A stretch of 64,000 bases of DNA from Candidatus Thermofonsia Clade 1 bacterium (GCA_002794705.1 PGTK01000001.1:62001-126000); one strand, 5' to 3'; numbered from the stretch's first letter, positions 16,819 through 26,733 are shown. Numbers and translations: made by a program. Notes: generated from the sequence alone by a model not told the origin.

Positions 16819-17265
16819 ATGTCTCTCAAAGAGCGATTACAAGAGGATTTGAAAGCCGCCATGAAAAGCGGCGATGCTCAGCGCCGTGACGCGCTCCGCC
16901 TGCTCACTTCCGTTGTGAAGCAAGAAGAAGTGGATGGTCAGAAGGCGCTCACAGATGATGACATGATCGCTTTGCTGATGCGCGAGGCAAAAAAGCGCCG
17001 CGATAGCATTGAAGAGGCGCAGCGCTTCGGACGTGCTGACACGCTTGAAAAAGAGCAGTTTGAGCTGAGTCTGATTGAGTCATATTTGCCGCAGCAGCTC
17101 ACCCGCGAGGAACTAGAGGCGGAAGTGCGGCGCGCCATAGAAGAGAGCGGCGCCAAGAGCGCCAAAGAGATGGGCAACGTCATGAAAATCCTCATGCCGC
17201 GCGTCAAGGGGCGCGCTGATGGCAAGCTCGTCAACGAGGTGGTGAAAGCCCTGTTGAGCAGCTGA
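16819..17265 (+). CDS. GatB/YqeY domain-containing protein
   Basis: A 148-residue stand-alone YqeY protein. It begins MSLKERLQEDLKAAMKSGDA and carries the family segments RLLTSVVKQEEVD, EKEQFELSLIESYLPQQL and GAKSAKEMGNVMKILMPRVKGRADGK. The YqeY fold is related to the tail domain of GatB, which contacts tRNA in the Asp/Glu-tRNA amidotransferase; stand-alone proteins are of uncertain function. It starts the plus-strand run leading to the HD phosphohydrolase, 47 bases downstream. AAGGAA lies about 11 bases before the ATG. Confidence 0.93.
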   Translation: MSLKERLQEDLKAAMKSGDAQRRDALRLLTSVVKQEEVDGQKALTDDDMIALLMREAKKRRDSIEEAQRFGRADTLEKEQFELSLIESYLPQQLTREELEAEVRRAIEESGAKSAKEMGNVMKILMPRVKGRADGKLVNEVVKALLSS

Positions 17266-17312
17266 GCTGTACAGCTCTAGTGCACAGCGTTAGCGGAAAG
17301 TGAGGTGGCAAG

Positions 17313-19457
17313 ATGCCTATCAGGCTTCTGGACCGGCTGCCGACGTGGCGGCAAGTGCAATGGGCGTTGCTGGGCGCAATATTCTTGAGCGCTGCAAGCG
17401 CACTGGTAGCCTTCACCACACTCACGCCTGCTGAGCCTGTCGCGCTTAGTGTAGGGCAGGTCGCGCCTTACGATATTCTCGCGCCGATCAGCATCACTTA
17501 TGAGAGCGAAGTCCTGACTCGGCTTGCCCGCCAAGCTGCTGCCGACGCCGTCCGCGATATCTACGATCCGCCTAATCCGAGTGTGTTGCGCCAGCAAGTG
17601 CAACATGCCCGCAAAGTGCTGACCTACATCGAGAATGTGCGCGCCGATCCTTATGGCACGCTCCCGCAGCGTGTGGCTGACCTGCGCGCCATTGAGGGCT
17701 TCACGTTTCCCGATGATCTGCCTGCCACGCTGCTCAGCTTGAGCGACCGCGAATGGCGCGAGGTGGACGCGCAGGTCATCTCTCTGTTGGAGCGCACCAT
17801 GCGCGATCAGATTCGTGAGGATAATTTGGCAGAGGTCTATGCGCGCCTACCGAACCTTGTCAGCTTCACAGTCAGCGAGACCCAAGCAACAGTGATCGTC
17901 AACATTGTGCGCAACCTGATCAAGCCGAACGCTTTTTTGAATGAAGAGCGCACCCGTGCGGCACGGCGCGCTGCTGCTGATGCAGTGCAGCCCGTCACGC
18001 GCAACTTTTTGCAGGGACAGCTGGTCGTGCGCAGCGGCACGCTTGTGACTGAGGCTGATCTGGAGGCGCTGACCAAACTAAAGCTGATTCAGCCGCCCGA
18101 TCAGCGGTTGCGCATTTTAGCAGGCGCGCTGATGGCAGTTGTGCTGATCACGATGCTTGGCGCGATCTACGCACGGCGCTATCATCCCACATTGCTGGAG
18201 AATGTGCCGCTTTTGATTTTCTTGGGCGCTCTATTCTTGATTTTTTTGAGCGGCGCAAGGCTATACACACTGCCTGAGTATGTGATCTCTAGGGCGTATC
18301 CAGTGGCGGCATTTGCGCTGATCGTAGTGGCGCTGACCGATGCACGAGTCGCTTTTGCTGCCAGCTCTGCTTTGGCGCTTTTGATCGGCTTGACGCTGAA
18401 TGCCTCGTTAGAGCTGACCGTCTTAGCGGGCGCCGGCAGCGTTGCTGCGATCCTTGCTTTGCGGCGCGCTGAGCGCCTTGAGAGCTACTTTGTGGCGGGT
18501 CTGGTGATCAGCGGCGTGAATATTGTGGTCGGTTTGCTGTTCGGCTTGCTGCAGAATACCACAGAGCCGACGCGCCTGCTGTTGGTTATACCTGCGGGCT
18601 TATTGAGCGGCTTGCTCTCAGCGGGCTTGGGCTTGGTTGGCTTGTATATCGGCAGCATCTTGCTCAACGTGCCGAGCAGCATTAAACTTTTGGCGCTTTC
18701 GCAGCCCAGTCAGCCGCTTTTGCAGCGCCTGCTGCGTGAGGCGCCCGGCACCTATCAGCATAGCTTGCAAGTGGCGAACTTAGCGGAGTTAGCGGCTGAG
18801 CGCATTGGCGCTGATGCACAGTTGGTGCGCGTCGGCGCGTTGTATCATGATATCGGCAAGCTGCACGCGCCGCTCTTTTTTGTGGAGAACCAGGCTGAGG
18901 GCGTCAATCCGCATGAGACCCTCTCCCCGCGTGATAGCGCACGCATTATCATTGCGCACGTGATTGAGGGCGAGCGCTTGGCGCGCCGTGAGCGCTTGCC
19001 GAGCGTCTTTATTGATTTTATTCGTCAACATCACGGAACGACGCGCACGTTGTATTTCTACACAAAGGCGCTTGAAGCAGCCAATGGCGATGAAAGCGCT
19101 GTTAATCCCGCCCATTTTACCTATCCCGGACCGCGTCCGCGCAGCCGCGAGGCTGCCATTCTCATGCTTGCGGATACCAGCGAGAGCGTCATTCGCAGCA
19201 AGCGCACACGCGATAAGCAAGAGATCGCTGATGTCGTGCAGGAGATCATCAACTCGCGCTTGATGGAGGGTCAGCTGGATGAGAGCGGCTTGACCATTAA
19301 CGACCTGCGGGTCATTCAAGAGGTGTTTGTCTCCAGTTTGCAGGGCGTCTTTCATCCGCGCATTACCTATCCCAGCTTGCCGCCGCGTGAGACGCAAGAG
19401 ATTAAGGCGTTGCCTGCCACGGCGCTTAATCCTGCTGAAAAGAGGATCACTCCATGA
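17313..19457 (+). CDS. 7TM-HD domain phosphohydrolase, PgpH type
   Basis: Membrane-anchored HD-domain protein of the PgpH/YqfF family, known in Firmicutes to hydrolyse cyclic di-AMP. The order is an N-terminal membrane helix (about 12-32), a long extracytoplasmic domain (7TMR-HDED, to about 260), seven membrane helices (about 265-470), then the cytoplasmic HD domain. The metal motif YHDIGK has His512-Asp513, and further ligands appear in QHHGTTR and LADTSES. The 714-residue length is normal. No cyclase gene is nearby, so the c-di-AMP role is inferred from family. Its stop overlaps the ybeY start (ATGA), an arrangement common across bacteria (pgpH, ybeY, dgkA, era). Confidence 0.93.
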   Translation: MPIRLLDRLPTWRQVQWALLGAIFLSAASALVAFTTLTPAEPVALSVGQVAPYDILAPISITYESEVLTRLARQAAADAVRDIYDPPNPSVLRQQVQHARKVLTYIENVRADPYGTLPQRVADLRAIEGFTFPDDLPATLLSLSDREWREVDAQVISLLERTMRDQIREDNLAEVYARLPNLVSFTVSETQATVIVNIVRNLIKPNAFLNEERTRAARRAAADAVQPVTRNFLQGQLVVRSGTLVTEADLEALTKLKLIQPPDQRLRILAGALMAVVLITMLGAIYARRYHPTLLENVPLLIFLGALFLIFLSGARLYTLPEYVISRAYPVAAFALIVVALTDARVAFAASSALALLIGLTLNASLELTVLAGAGSVAAILALRRAERLESYFVAGLVISGVNIVVGLLFGLLQNTTEPTRLLLVIPAGLLSGLLSAGLGLVGLYIGSILLNVPSSIKLLALSQPSQPLLQRLLREAPGTYQHSLQVANLAELAAERIGADAQLVRVGALYHDIGKLHAPLFFVENQAEGVNPHETLSPRDSARIIIAHVIEGERLARRERLPSVFIDFIRQHHGTTRTLYFYTKALEAANGDESAVNPAHFTYPGPRPRSREAAILMLADTSESVIRSKRTRDKQEIADVVQEIINSRLMEGQLDESGLTINDLRVIQEVFVSSLQGVFHPRITYPSLPPRETQEIKALPATALNPAEKRITP

Positions 19458-20026
19458 GCCGCTACGCCATTCAAACGCAGATTCGCCGTGCCTACCGACC
19501 GCTTGTGCCTCTTCAGCGCTTGAAAGCGGCGATCAGTCAGACTCTGGCAGCCCATGATGTGCGCGCTGGCACAACGCTCACCTTGATCGTGACTGATGAT
19601 GAGCGAGTCCGACGGTTGAACTATCAGCATCGCGGCATAGACTCTCCGACTGATATCCTCTCATTTCCTTATGAGCCTTTTTCAGAGGCGATGACCGAGT
19701 CCATGCTCGCCCTTGCTGATTCGTCGTCTGACTCGGCAGAGGAACTTGCCGCTGAATTGCAGCCTTATCTAGGCGACCTGATCATCGCTCTGCCCTACAC
19801 GCAACGCCATGCCGCTGAGCTGGGACATCCCCTGGCGGATGAGTTGGTCTTGCTGGTGGTGCATGGCACGCTGCACTTGCTGGGCTACGATCATAATAAT
19901 GCTGAGAATCAGGCGCGCATGTGGCAGAAACAGGCTGAGCTACTGGCTGCGCTTGGCATTACCAGCATCAACATCCCACAGTTTACTTTCGGAGATAGCC
20001 ATGAAGGCGACACAGACGGAGACTGA
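19454..20026 (+). CDS. ybeY: Endoribonuclease YbeY
   Basis: Single-strand endoribonuclease needed for 16S rRNA 3'-end maturation and ribosome quality control. The zinc-binding signature HGTLHLLGYDH is intact (three histidines) and the upstream strand DDERVRRLNYQHRGIDSPTD matches the family. At 190 residues it is somewhat longer than usual because of a linker in the middle and a C-terminal tail of about 25 residues. It overlaps the pgpH-type gene by four bases and the dgkA gene by 26 bases, so the three are translationally coupled. Confidence 0.95.
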   Translation: MSRYAIQTQIRRAYRPLVPLQRLKAAISQTLAAHDVRAGTTLTLIVTDDERVRRLNYQHRGIDSPTDILSFPYEPFSEAMTESMLALADSSSDSAEELAAELQPYLGDLIIALPYTQRHAAELGHPLADELVLLVVHGTLHLLGYDHNNAENQARMWQKQAELLAALGITSINIPQFTFGDSHEGDTDGD

Positions 20027-20498
20027 AAAAGCGACCTCCAATGGCAGACGCCCACTCTTTGTTTTTCATCCCGATACGCTAGAGACGTTGAACGCCCGCC
20101 CTGAGGATTATAGTCCAATAGTCAGCACGAGTCGCTTGAAGAGTTTGCGCTATGCGCTGGCCGGCTGGCTCTATATGCTGCGCTATCAGAAAAATACGCG
20201 CATTCAAGCTGTCTTTTCGGTGGCGGTCATGGCGCTGGCATTTTGGCTGAGCTTGCCGCCCCGCGATTGGGCGGTCTTGGTCATCATCATCACCATGAAT
20301 TGGATGGCGGAGTTCATCAACGCTGCTTTAGAGGCAGTTGTGAATCTAGCCAGTCCGCAACTGCATCCTATGGCGCGTGTTTGTAAGGATGTAGGCGCCG
20401 CAGCTGTGCTATTGGCGGCTGTGGCGGCGGTCTTGGTGGGCGCCTTCATCCTAGCCCCGCCGCTTCTGGAGCGCCTTGTGGTGCTGCTCACTCGGTAG
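20001..20498 (+). CDS. dgkA: Diacylglycerol/undecaprenol kinase family protein
   Basis: Small integral membrane kinase of the DgkA family, which in Gram-positive-type bacteria phosphorylates undecaprenol. The 165-residue protein has a soluble N-terminus of about 45 residues, then three membrane segments. The signature reads AEFINAALEAVVNLASP, then MARVCKDVGAAAVLL; the glutamates of the first part and the Asp of KD are the ATP/Mg2+ positions in the family. The ATG at 20001 is preceded by GGAG seven bases upstream; it lies inside the end of ybeY. In most bacteria the next gene is era; here era is 15 kb away beside the Mrp operon. Confidence 0.9.
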   Translation: MKATQTETEKATSNGRRPLFVFHPDTLETLNARPEDYSPIVSTSRLKSLRYALAGWLYMLRYQKNTRIQAVFSVAVMALAFWLSLPPRDWAVLVIIITMNWMAEFINAALEAVVNLASPQLHPMARVCKDVGAAAVLLAAVAAVLVGAFILAPPLLERLVVLLTR

Positions 20499-20560
20499 CA
20501 CGCTTGTGCGCTGTATGCTAGAATGAACTAAAGTACGAAAGCGTTCCACAAAACACGCGC

Positions 20561-21679
20561 ATGTTCCCAATTGAGACGCGCCGCAGCGATATCAACGTGG
20601 TGCGCTGGCTCTTGACCGCCTTTGCGCTGATCATCGCGCTATTGGCGATTTGGCTGGTGCGCGATGTGCTGCTGCTTGCTTTGACGGCTGTCATCGTCGC
20701 CATTTTGCTCACCACGCCGATCCGTTTTTTTGTGCGGCACGGAGTCAATCGTACGGTCGCTGTGCTGCTGACCATCTTCCTGATCGGTTTGACCGTCTCA
20801 GCGGCTTCTGCGCTTGCGCTCCCTGATCTGTTTGAGCAATTTCGCATTCTGGTGGTGCAAACTCTGCCTTCAGCGGGACAGGTGCTGCAGCGTGAGCTTT
20901 CGCCTGAAAACCTGACCCTGCGTTTCCCTTTCCTGCGCGACTTTTTGACCGACGTCAGTTTGGCTGATCTCGCCAATCAGCTCTCGCAGCAGGTCATCAG
21001 CGGCTTAGCGACGGTCAGCGGGCAGGTGTTCCCGTTTGTCTCGAATTTGGTCTCGATTTTGTTCAGCTTGTTGATCGTGGTCTTCCTGAGCATTTATTTT
21101 GTGGCTGATCCTGATCCGCATTGGCGCGGTTTGCTGCGCCTTGTGCCGATCAGTTACCGTCCGCGTGCGCGGGAGATTTTGCTCAGCTTGGATTACACGC
21201 TGCGCCAGTTTCTGCAGACGCAGATTATCTTGATGATCCTGACTGGCACGCTGACCACGATTGCTATGCTGGTGCTGGGCTTGCCTTTGGCGGGCGTGCT
21301 GGGCGTGATCAGCGGCTTGTTCTCTTTTGTGCCGAATTTCGGTCCGTTAGTGGCACTGGTGCCAGTCTTAGCCGTCACTATTCTCAACAGTCCTGAGAAA
21401 GTGCTGTTGGTGGTGCTGGTTTATTTTGGCATTCAGTTTGTGGTCGGGCAGATTGTGGCGCCGCTTTTGCTGGGCAGCGAGATTCAGTTGCCCCCGGCGA
21501 TTATCTTGCTCTCACAGATCATTTTCGGCATTTTTTTCGGCTTTTTGGGCTTGTTGCTCTCTGTGCCATTGGCAGCGATTGGCGTGGTGCTGATCCGTGA
21601 GATTTACGTACGCGACGTGCTGGGCGATACGGAGGCAACTCTGCGCGTGCCACCTGAATATGAAAAATTGCCTGAATAG
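20561..21679 (+). CDS. AI-2E family transporter
   Basis: A 372-residue polytopic membrane protein of the AI-2E (TqsA/YdiK/YhhT) family, whose members export small molecules or act as Na+/H+ antiporters; substrates are seldom known. There are about eight membrane helices. Family landmarks are the N-terminal helical hairpin around residues 20-85, the periplasmic linker (about 85-150), the repeat VLGLPLAGVLGVISGLFSFV and PNFGPLVALVPV. A possible -10 (TAGAAT, 20519-20524) precedes it, with no clear Shine-Dalgarno, so it may be transcribed separately from dgkA, 62 bases upstream. Confidence 0.9.
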   Translation: MFPIETRRSDINVVRWLLTAFALIIALLAIWLVRDVLLLALTAVIVAILLTTPIRFFVRHGVNRTVAVLLTIFLIGLTVSAASALALPDLFEQFRILVVQTLPSAGQVLQRELSPENLTLRFPFLRDFLTDVSLADLANQLSQQVISGLATVSGQVFPFVSNLVSILFSLLIVVFLSIYFVADPDPHWRGLLRLVPISYRPRAREILLSLDYTLRQFLQTQIILMILTGTLTTIAMLVLGLPLAGVLGVISGLFSFVPNFGPLVALVPVLAVTILNSPEKVLLVVLVYFGIQFVVGQIVAPLLLGSEIQLPPAIILLSQIIFGIFFGFLGLLLSVPLAAIGVVLIREIYVRDVLGDTEATLRVPPEYEKLPE

Positions 21680-21699
21680 GCGACACGCGCTCTCAAAAA

Positions 21700-23010
21700 T
21701 CATTGGGCTGAGCCGCTCAGCTCCTGCTGGATTTGTAGCCACGTGCGGTAGCGGTCTTGCTCATCAGGGATCAGCTCTGGGCGCACACTCACGGCATAGG
21801 TACACTGCCCGCGCTCATCATGGCGCATTCCTAAATAGTAGACGCTGTGCGGCGGCACGCTCGAAAGGATGCTGGGCGAGTGTGTGTTCACAAGCGCTTG
21901 GCGCAGCGGCGGATTTTGCGCACCCTCAGGGACTTCGCGCTCAAGGTTGAGCGCTAAGCCATACAGCACGTTGACCATATCGGGCAGGCGCAGCAGCTGA
22001 ATGCCATTCTCTGGCTCTTCATAGCAGATCACGCCGCGATGTTCAGCGTCGTAGCACAGTGCCGCCAAGCCGAGCAGACGCAGCGTGCCATCGCTCAGCA
22101 CGCGGGAGGAGAAGCGCGTACCATCCTGCCCGACTAACTCGACCAATTGGCGTGAGCCATCGCCAAGCGCCCTGACCTCTATCGCTTTGACCTGTGGCAA
22201 CATGCCTTGCAACACTTGTGTGATGTTCGCCGCCGCCTCAGGCTGCTCTCGCAGCAAGCGAGCGAGTACAGCGGGCAGATGGGCGCCATCAGGCTGCAGT
22301 TTGGCTTCAGCGCTTATGGCGCACGGCTGCCGCAGCACCTCAGGATTGAAGCGCAACAGCCGCCAATTCCGCATGGCTTGCCGCACGGCATGAATGGTGG
22401 GATAGCGCACGGGATCAGCCGTGCCGAGCGCGCTTTTTTGCAGACTGCCCACTTTTAGGCTCTCGCGCCCCCCGGTGAGGGTATCTTGGTTGCGGTAGAT
22501 GCTCAGTTCGCCCTCTTCACCGACCGTAGCGATGTATGGCGGGCGCTTTTCGCGCAAAATCCATGCTTTGCGCACTTTTGTCGGGAGGTTATCCCTGACC
22601 CAAGTGTCTTTTGAGTCCGGCAGTGGCAGGAGCGACTCGGCAATGATGTGCGCACCTTCGCCGCGCCGCTCAAGGGTCAGTTCGTAGCGCAGGCGCGTGT
22701 TGGTCGGTGTGAAGGGCTTGCCATTCGCGCCCAGACTCTCTCGATCCAGCAGGAATTCGGCAGCGATTTGAATGCGTTCGGCGCGTCTGCCATCAGCGTA
22801 GAGCGTGAATAGCTCAGTTGGCTCGCCGCGGGCATGTAACATCGCCTCTTCAAGCGAGTCGCCCTCAGCAAGGCGCGCCAGGAGCGTGATTGCATCGAAT
22901 AAATTGGTCTTACCTACGCCATTCGGTCCGATGAAGACCATGAACGGCTGAAAATCAAGCGCAAAATTGCGAAATGCCTTGAAACCGTCAAGTTCTAAGC
23001 GTGTGAGCAT
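21700..23010 (-). CDS. AAA family ATPase (RecF/OLD-like, no TOPRIM)
   Basis: A 436-residue ABC/SMC-type ATPase. The Walker A GPNGVGKT is at 28-35, after LELDGFKAFRNFALDF, which is characteristic of RecF-like and AAA_21 proteins. Near the C-terminus are a signature-like LSDGTLRLLGLAAL, Walker B VICYEEPENGI and the H-loop VNTHSP. OLD-family nucleases add a C-terminal TOPRIM domain, which is absent here. Stand-alone ATPases of this kind are often accessory or anti-phage genes, but here it sits 15 bases after dtd in an ordinary housekeeping run and has no nuclease partner nearby. Function unknown. Confidence 0.85.
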   Translation of the reverse strand: MLTRLELDGFKAFRNFALDFQPFMVFIGPNGVGKTNLFDAITLLARLAEGDSLEEAMLHARGEPTELFTLYADGRRAERIQIAAEFLLDRESLGANGKPFTPTNTRLRYELTLERRGEGAHIIAESLLPLPDSKDTWVRDNLPTKVRKAWILREKRPPYIATVGEEGELSIYRNQDTLTGGRESLKVGSLQKSALGTADPVRYPTIHAVRQAMRNWRLLRFNPEVLRQPCAISAEAKLQPDGAHLPAVLARLLREQPEAAANITQVLQGMLPQVKAIEVRALGDGSRQLVELVGQDGTRFSSRVLSDGTLRLLGLAALCYDAEHRGVICYEEPENGIQLLRLPDMVNVLYGLALNLEREVPEGAQNPPLRQALVNTHSPSILSSVPPHSVYYLGMRHDERGQCTYAVSVRPELIPDEQDRYRTWLQIQQELSGSAQ

Positions 23011-23025
23011 TTTTCAATCCTGAGT

Positions 23026-23484
23026 TTATGAGTCACGGGGCGCATCGCGCTCCAAAATGAGCGTGACCGGTCCATCATTCGCCAATTCTACCAGCATTTT
23101 AGCGCCGAAAATGCCTGTTTCCACGCGCTGCACGCCCGCCTGCCGCAAAAAGCCGACAAATTGCTCAATCAAGGGCGCGGCGACGGCAAGCGGCGCCGCC
23201 TCAATAAAGCTAGGGCGACGTTGCCCAACTGCGTTGCCATACAGCGTGAACTGCGAGACCACCAGCGCCCCGCCGCCGATATCCAAGAGTGAGCGATTGA
23301 ATTTATCCTGCTCATCGGCGAAGACGCGCAACACAGCAATTTTTTCGGCAAGCCACTTCGCCTCAGCGGCTGTATCGCCGTTGCGCACGCCGATCAGGAT
23401 CAAAAAGCCCTGATCAATCGCTCCAACCACCTGCCCATCCACTGTGACGCTCGCCCGCGTCACGCGCTGCAACACGACTCGCAT
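23026..23484 (-). CDS. dtd: D-aminoacyl-tRNA deacylase
   Basis: Homodimeric enzyme that removes D-amino acids (and glycine) mischarged onto tRNA. The two family motifs are present: SQFTLYG near residue 78 and [10 protein letters not shown] near the C-terminus. The N-terminus [20 protein letters not shown] and the 152-residue length are standard. It begins four bases after the murJ stop and is followed 15 bases later by the AAA ATPase, so murJ-dtd-ATPase is probably one transcript. Confidence 0.97.
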   Translation of the reverse strand: MRVVLQRVTRASVTVDGQVVGAIDQGFLILIGVRNGDTAAEAKWLAEKIAVLRVFADEQDKFNRSLLDIGGGALVVSQFTLYGNAVGQRRPSFIEAAPLAVAAPLIEQFVGFLRQAGVQRVETGIFGAKMLVELANDGPVTLILERDAPRDS

Positions 23485-23488
23485 CCTC

Positions 23489-25084
23489 TCAGCCTCGCTT
23501 GAACCGTCCTAGAATGCTCAGTGGCACGTTACGCGCCTCTGAGAGACCCAAAAGCAGCGCCAAGCCCTGATAGAGCAGCGCGCCAAGCGGCACGCACACT
23601 ATCACGACAATCAGCGGTGCCGCTTGCGCCAACAGCTGACTGACCGCCCAGACTCCCGCGCTCATGCCTAGCGCCGCCAACAAAGCTCGACCCGCCATGC
23701 TCAGCACGGCTTGGTCATCTAGCGTACCAATTTTACGGCGCAGCCATAGCCACAGCACAAGGCTCTCCACAGCTGTGGCGAGTGCATTTGCCAATGCCAA
23801 ACCGCCGTGCGCCCCTTGACCCGCCTCCGCGCCGCGCACAACCTGAATCAGCGTTAGACTCAGCGCCACATTCAGGATCAAGCCTCCCACTGCGACCGTC
23901 ACAGGCGCAATGGTATTTCGCAACGCATAGAAAGCGCGTGCCAGCAGCTCCTGCAGGGCAAATGCCGCCAAGCCGAGCGCAAAAAAGCTGAGCGCCCACG
24001 CCGTAGCGACTGTATCCGTGCGCGACCACGCGCCCCGCTCAAACAGGACGCTCACCAATGGCTGCGCTAGGACTAATAAACCGCCTGTGGCGGGCAAAGC
24101 AATGAACAGCACGCCGCGCAACGCCCCTGAGAGCGTGCTGCGAAAACGCTCAAGCTCGCCGCGTGCGCCATAGAGCGAGAGGGTCGGGAAGATGGCAGTG
24201 CCAGCACTTTGCGCTACCACGCCCAGCACCACGAACATCAGCGTGAAAGCGATACTCAGCGCCGCCAGACTCCCCTCAGGCATGGCGGAGGCGAGGATGA
24301 TATTCACCACGAAATTCAGCTGTACCGCCGCCATGCCGATCAAGCGAGGCAGCATCAAACGGACGATCGCGCCCAGTCCATCGGCGATCAGAGTTCCATC
24401 TGGGCGCAGGCGCGCCGCAAACGGACGCAGCGCAGGCAACTGAATCAGCAAATGCAGCACTGCGCCCATCACGGCGCCCCATGCCAAGCCATGCACGCCC
24501 ATCTGAGGCGCGAGCAGCAGCGCCCCGCCGATCAAGCCGACGTTGTTCATGCTAGGCGCAAGAGCGGGCGCCAAAAAGCGCTGATTGGCGTTCAAAATCG
24601 CCATGATCAAGCCGCTGGCGCTGAAAATAGCGACTGTGATCAGCATGATCTGCATCAATTCAGCAGTCAGTTGCTTTTGTGCAGGGCTTGCCTGCGGCAC
24701 AAGCAGCCGATCCACAATCGGAAAGGCAATTAGCGAAGCACCAAGCGAGAGCAACAGCGCAATTAACGTGATCGAGGTGAGAGTAGCCCGCGCCAAACGC
24801 CACGCGCCCGCATTATCGCCTTGAGTCAGGTGGCGGCTGAAGACGGGGATGAAAGCCGAGCCAAGCGCGCCGCCCGCCACAAGTGTGAAGAGCATCTCTG
24901 GCAGGCGGTAGGCGGCGTAGAAAGCGTCTAGGGCGGCGCTTGCGCCGAAGATCGCGCCGATGATCACGCCGCGCAGCAAGCCCAGAACGCCGCTCAGCAC
25001 AAACGACGCAGCGATGATCAGCGAGACAAGGCGTAACTGCGCGGCACTGAGCGTCTGCCCTTCTGAGGCACGTGAATCAGTCAT
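23489..25084 (-). CDS. murJ: Lipid II flippase MurJ
   Basis: MOP-superfamily membrane protein that flips lipid-linked peptidoglycan precursor across the membrane. It has 531 residues with about 14 membrane helices. Typical features are the early segment [41 protein letters not shown] and a repeated pattern of arginines facing the central cavity. It is the only clear lipid II handling gene in the window; the L,D-transpeptidases at the left end act later on the same polymer. It precedes dtd by four bases. Confidence 0.94.
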   Translation of the reverse strand: MTDSRASEGQTLSAAQLRLVSLIIAASFVLSGVLGLLRGVIIGAIFGASAALDAFYAAYRLPEMLFTLVAGGALGSAFIPVFSRHLTQGDNAGAWRLARATLTSITLIALLLSLGASLIAFPIVDRLLVPQASPAQKQLTAELMQIMLITVAIFSASGLIMAILNANQRFLAPALAPSMNNVGLIGGALLLAPQMGVHGLAWGAVMGAVLHLLIQLPALRPFAARLRPDGTLIADGLGAIVRLMLPRLIGMAAVQLNFVVNIILASAMPEGSLAALSIAFTLMFVVLGVVAQSAGTAIFPTLSLYGARGELERFRSTLSGALRGVLFIALPATGGLLVLAQPLVSVLFERGAWSRTDTVATAWALSFFALGLAAFALQELLARAFYALRNTIAPVTVAVGGLILNVALSLTLIQVVRGAEAGQGAHGGLALANALATAVESLVLWLWLRRKIGTLDDQAVLSMAGRALLAALGMSAGVWAVSQLLAQAAPLIVVIVCVPLGALLYQGLALLLGLSEARNVPLSILGRFKRG

Positions 25085-25442
25085 AATCTGCCATGCCTGA
25101 ATGCGAATGCCGCTGTAGCGTAGCCCATAGTAGGTGGTATGCGGTAGAATGTCAAGCCTGCAGGTGGGAAAAGCTGTAACTCCGTCTGCATCTTGTGCTG
25201 AGCGCTGCTGAGTTGTGTAGGGCAGGATGCCCGTTGACGCTGTTCAGTAGAGGCGTGCCACTCAGCGGATTAGCTCTGCGAATCCACGTTAACAATCGAA
25301 AGTGAAGGCTTGTGCGGCAGGCAAGTTGATCCATGCAAGGCACACATTGGCTTACTGCACGGGTCACGCGCTCAATTTTCACGCACCCTGAATTGAGAAT
25401 TGCTGTGCGAATCCTGACATCGGCTAGTGAGCAATAGCGCGT
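25085..25442. other. Intergenic region with no recognised gene
   Basis: A 358-base gap between two minus-strand genes. The only frame of note (25152-25382, minus, 76 codons) lacks a ribosome-binding site and a recognisable composition. I found no tRNA T-arm, no strong hairpin followed by T residues and no repeat. It must contain the promoter of murJ near 25085-25150. A structured RNA cannot be excluded by eye. Confidence 0.3.
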
Positions 25443-26318
25443 CTAGAGATACAGGTACATCTCAAGGCGCTGAAATGCCTCAAGGTAGCCAAAGCGCTGC
25501 ATGACCTGCCAAGCAGGATGATCGATCGGCAAGTTCTCAACTTTGGTATCCTGCGCGCTGTGAGTCTTGTGCAAGTGATAGAGCAGCGCCTGCACCACAG
25601 GCTCGCTGAGCGTGCCACCAAAGACAAAATGGGTCAGTTGGAAGGGCAAGCGCTGAAAAAGCAACCAGCCGCTCTCACCACCTGGTAAAACGACGCGCAA
25701 GCCGCGCAAATTGCCTGCATTGCGCAACGAGACCGCCTCTTCCGTCCATGCGGCGCGTTGAGTCTGCTCGTACTCACGCAGTAGAGCGGCAATCTGAGCG
25801 CTATCAAGCGTCTCAAACGCTGCGCCTGCGATGTTCAGCGCCTCGCTTGGTGCGCCCGGCGGACGCCGCACCACCATCAAATCGCGGATTGGCTCGAAGC
25901 CAAGTTTGTAGAACAGGCGCGTGGCAGGCTCATTGCCCTTGATCACCTCTAGCTGAGCGCGCCGTGCGCCCAGAGCGCGTGCGTTCTCTAACATTAGCTC
26001 AGTCAGGAATTGCCCGATATGCCTGCCACGCCGCTCCGGGATCACACCTAGGCGCGTGATCCAAGCCCGATCAGCGCGTCTGCCCAGCATACACACGCCC
26101 AACTCCACGTTATCGCCGTTGATCGCAACTGCAGAGGCGTTCAGGTCAACATCGTAGTCGCGCACGTATTCCGCCATGCGCTTGCCGTTCATCGGCATTG
26201 GCACAATGTAATCCACGCGCGCCTGATTGTAGATATCGGCAAGCTGATCGAACGAATATTGGCTGGCAAGTACGGCAAAAGCGTTACTCTGCGGTCGCTC
26301 GGTCGGTTGGGTCGTCAT
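25443..26318 (-). CDS. GNAT family N-acetyltransferase
   Basis: A 291-residue GNAT protein. The acetyl-CoA-binding core reads ITRLGVIPERRGRHIGQFLT followed by MLENARALGARRAQLEVIKGN and the typical C-terminal half-motif ATRLFYKLGFEPIRDL. A second, less conserved domain of about 120 residues follows. The start at 26316-26318 (MTTQPTER) is chosen because the N-terminus before it consists of a low-quality extension over the preceding gene; even so, the coding region overlaps the response regulator by 35 bases. The acceptor substrate is unknown. Confidence 0.82.
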   Translation of the reverse strand: MTTQPTERPQSNAFAVLASQYSFDQLADIYNQARVDYIVPMPMNGKRMAEYVRDYDVDLNASAVAINGDNVELGVCMLGRRADRAWITRLGVIPERRGRHIGQFLTELMLENARALGARRAQLEVIKGNEPATRLFYKLGFEPIRDLMVVRRPPGAPSEALNIAGAAFETLDSAQIAALLREYEQTQRAAWTEEAVSLRNAGNLRGLRVVLPGGESGWLLFQRLPFQLTHFVFGGTLSEPVVQALLYHLHKTHSAQDTKVENLPIDHPAWQVMQRFGYLEAFQRLEMYLYL

Positions 26319-26733
26319 GCGATGATCCCGTTGAATTGGCTGGACTAGGCGGCTGAATAACAGGCTCAGGTGGCGTGAGAAACGCCTCAACTTGTGCTAC
26401 AAATCGGCGCGTATCAATCGGCTTGGTGATCACGCCATGGCAGCCGTAGGCACGCGCCATGAGATGCGCCGTTGCCTCAGGCCAGGCTGTGAAAGCGATC
26501 AAGCGCGTCTTAGCGAGAGCGGGCTGCTGTTGCAGCAAGGCGATCACAGTCTGACCGTCAATATCAGGCAGACCTAGATCAATCAAGACGAGATCGGGCG
26601 AGGTCTCAAAGATGGTAGTCAGACCATCTTCGCCCGTCTCAGTCAAAATGGCGCGATGACCGGCGTTGCTGAGCAACTTGGCGACCAATCTACCGCTCTG
26701 GAGGTTATCTTCGATGATCACAATCACTGCCAT
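26284..26733 (-). CDS. Single-domain response regulator
   Basis: A 149-residue receiver protein. The acidic pocket IIEDN, the phosphoacceptor in LVLIDLGLPDIDG (Asp near residue 52), the switch threonine in AFTAWPE and the lysine in ITKPID are all present. A proline-rich tail of about 25 residues follows with no output domain. It could act by protein contact, like CheY or Spo0F types. No histidine kinase is in the window. GAGGAG lies about 11 bases upstream of the ATG. The downstream GNAT gene overlaps it and is probably co-expressed. Confidence 0.9.
   Translation of the reverse strand: MAVIVIIEDNLQSGRLVAKLLSNAGHRAILTETGEDGLTTIFETSPDLVLIDLGLPDIDGQTVIALLQQQPALAKTRLIAFTAWPEATAHLMARAYGCHGVITKPIDTRRFVAQVEAFLTPPEPVIQPPSPANSTGSSHDDPTDRATAE

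Noticed and set aside
17264..17277. Perfect palindrome GAGCTGTACAGCTC after yqeY
   Set aside because: It overlaps the yqeY stop, has no T-tract and no promoter nearby, and is short enough to arise by chance.
25152..25382. A 76-codon minus-strand ORF in the gap after murJ
   Set aside because: It lacks a ribosome-binding site and shows no domain, signal peptide or homology that I recognise.
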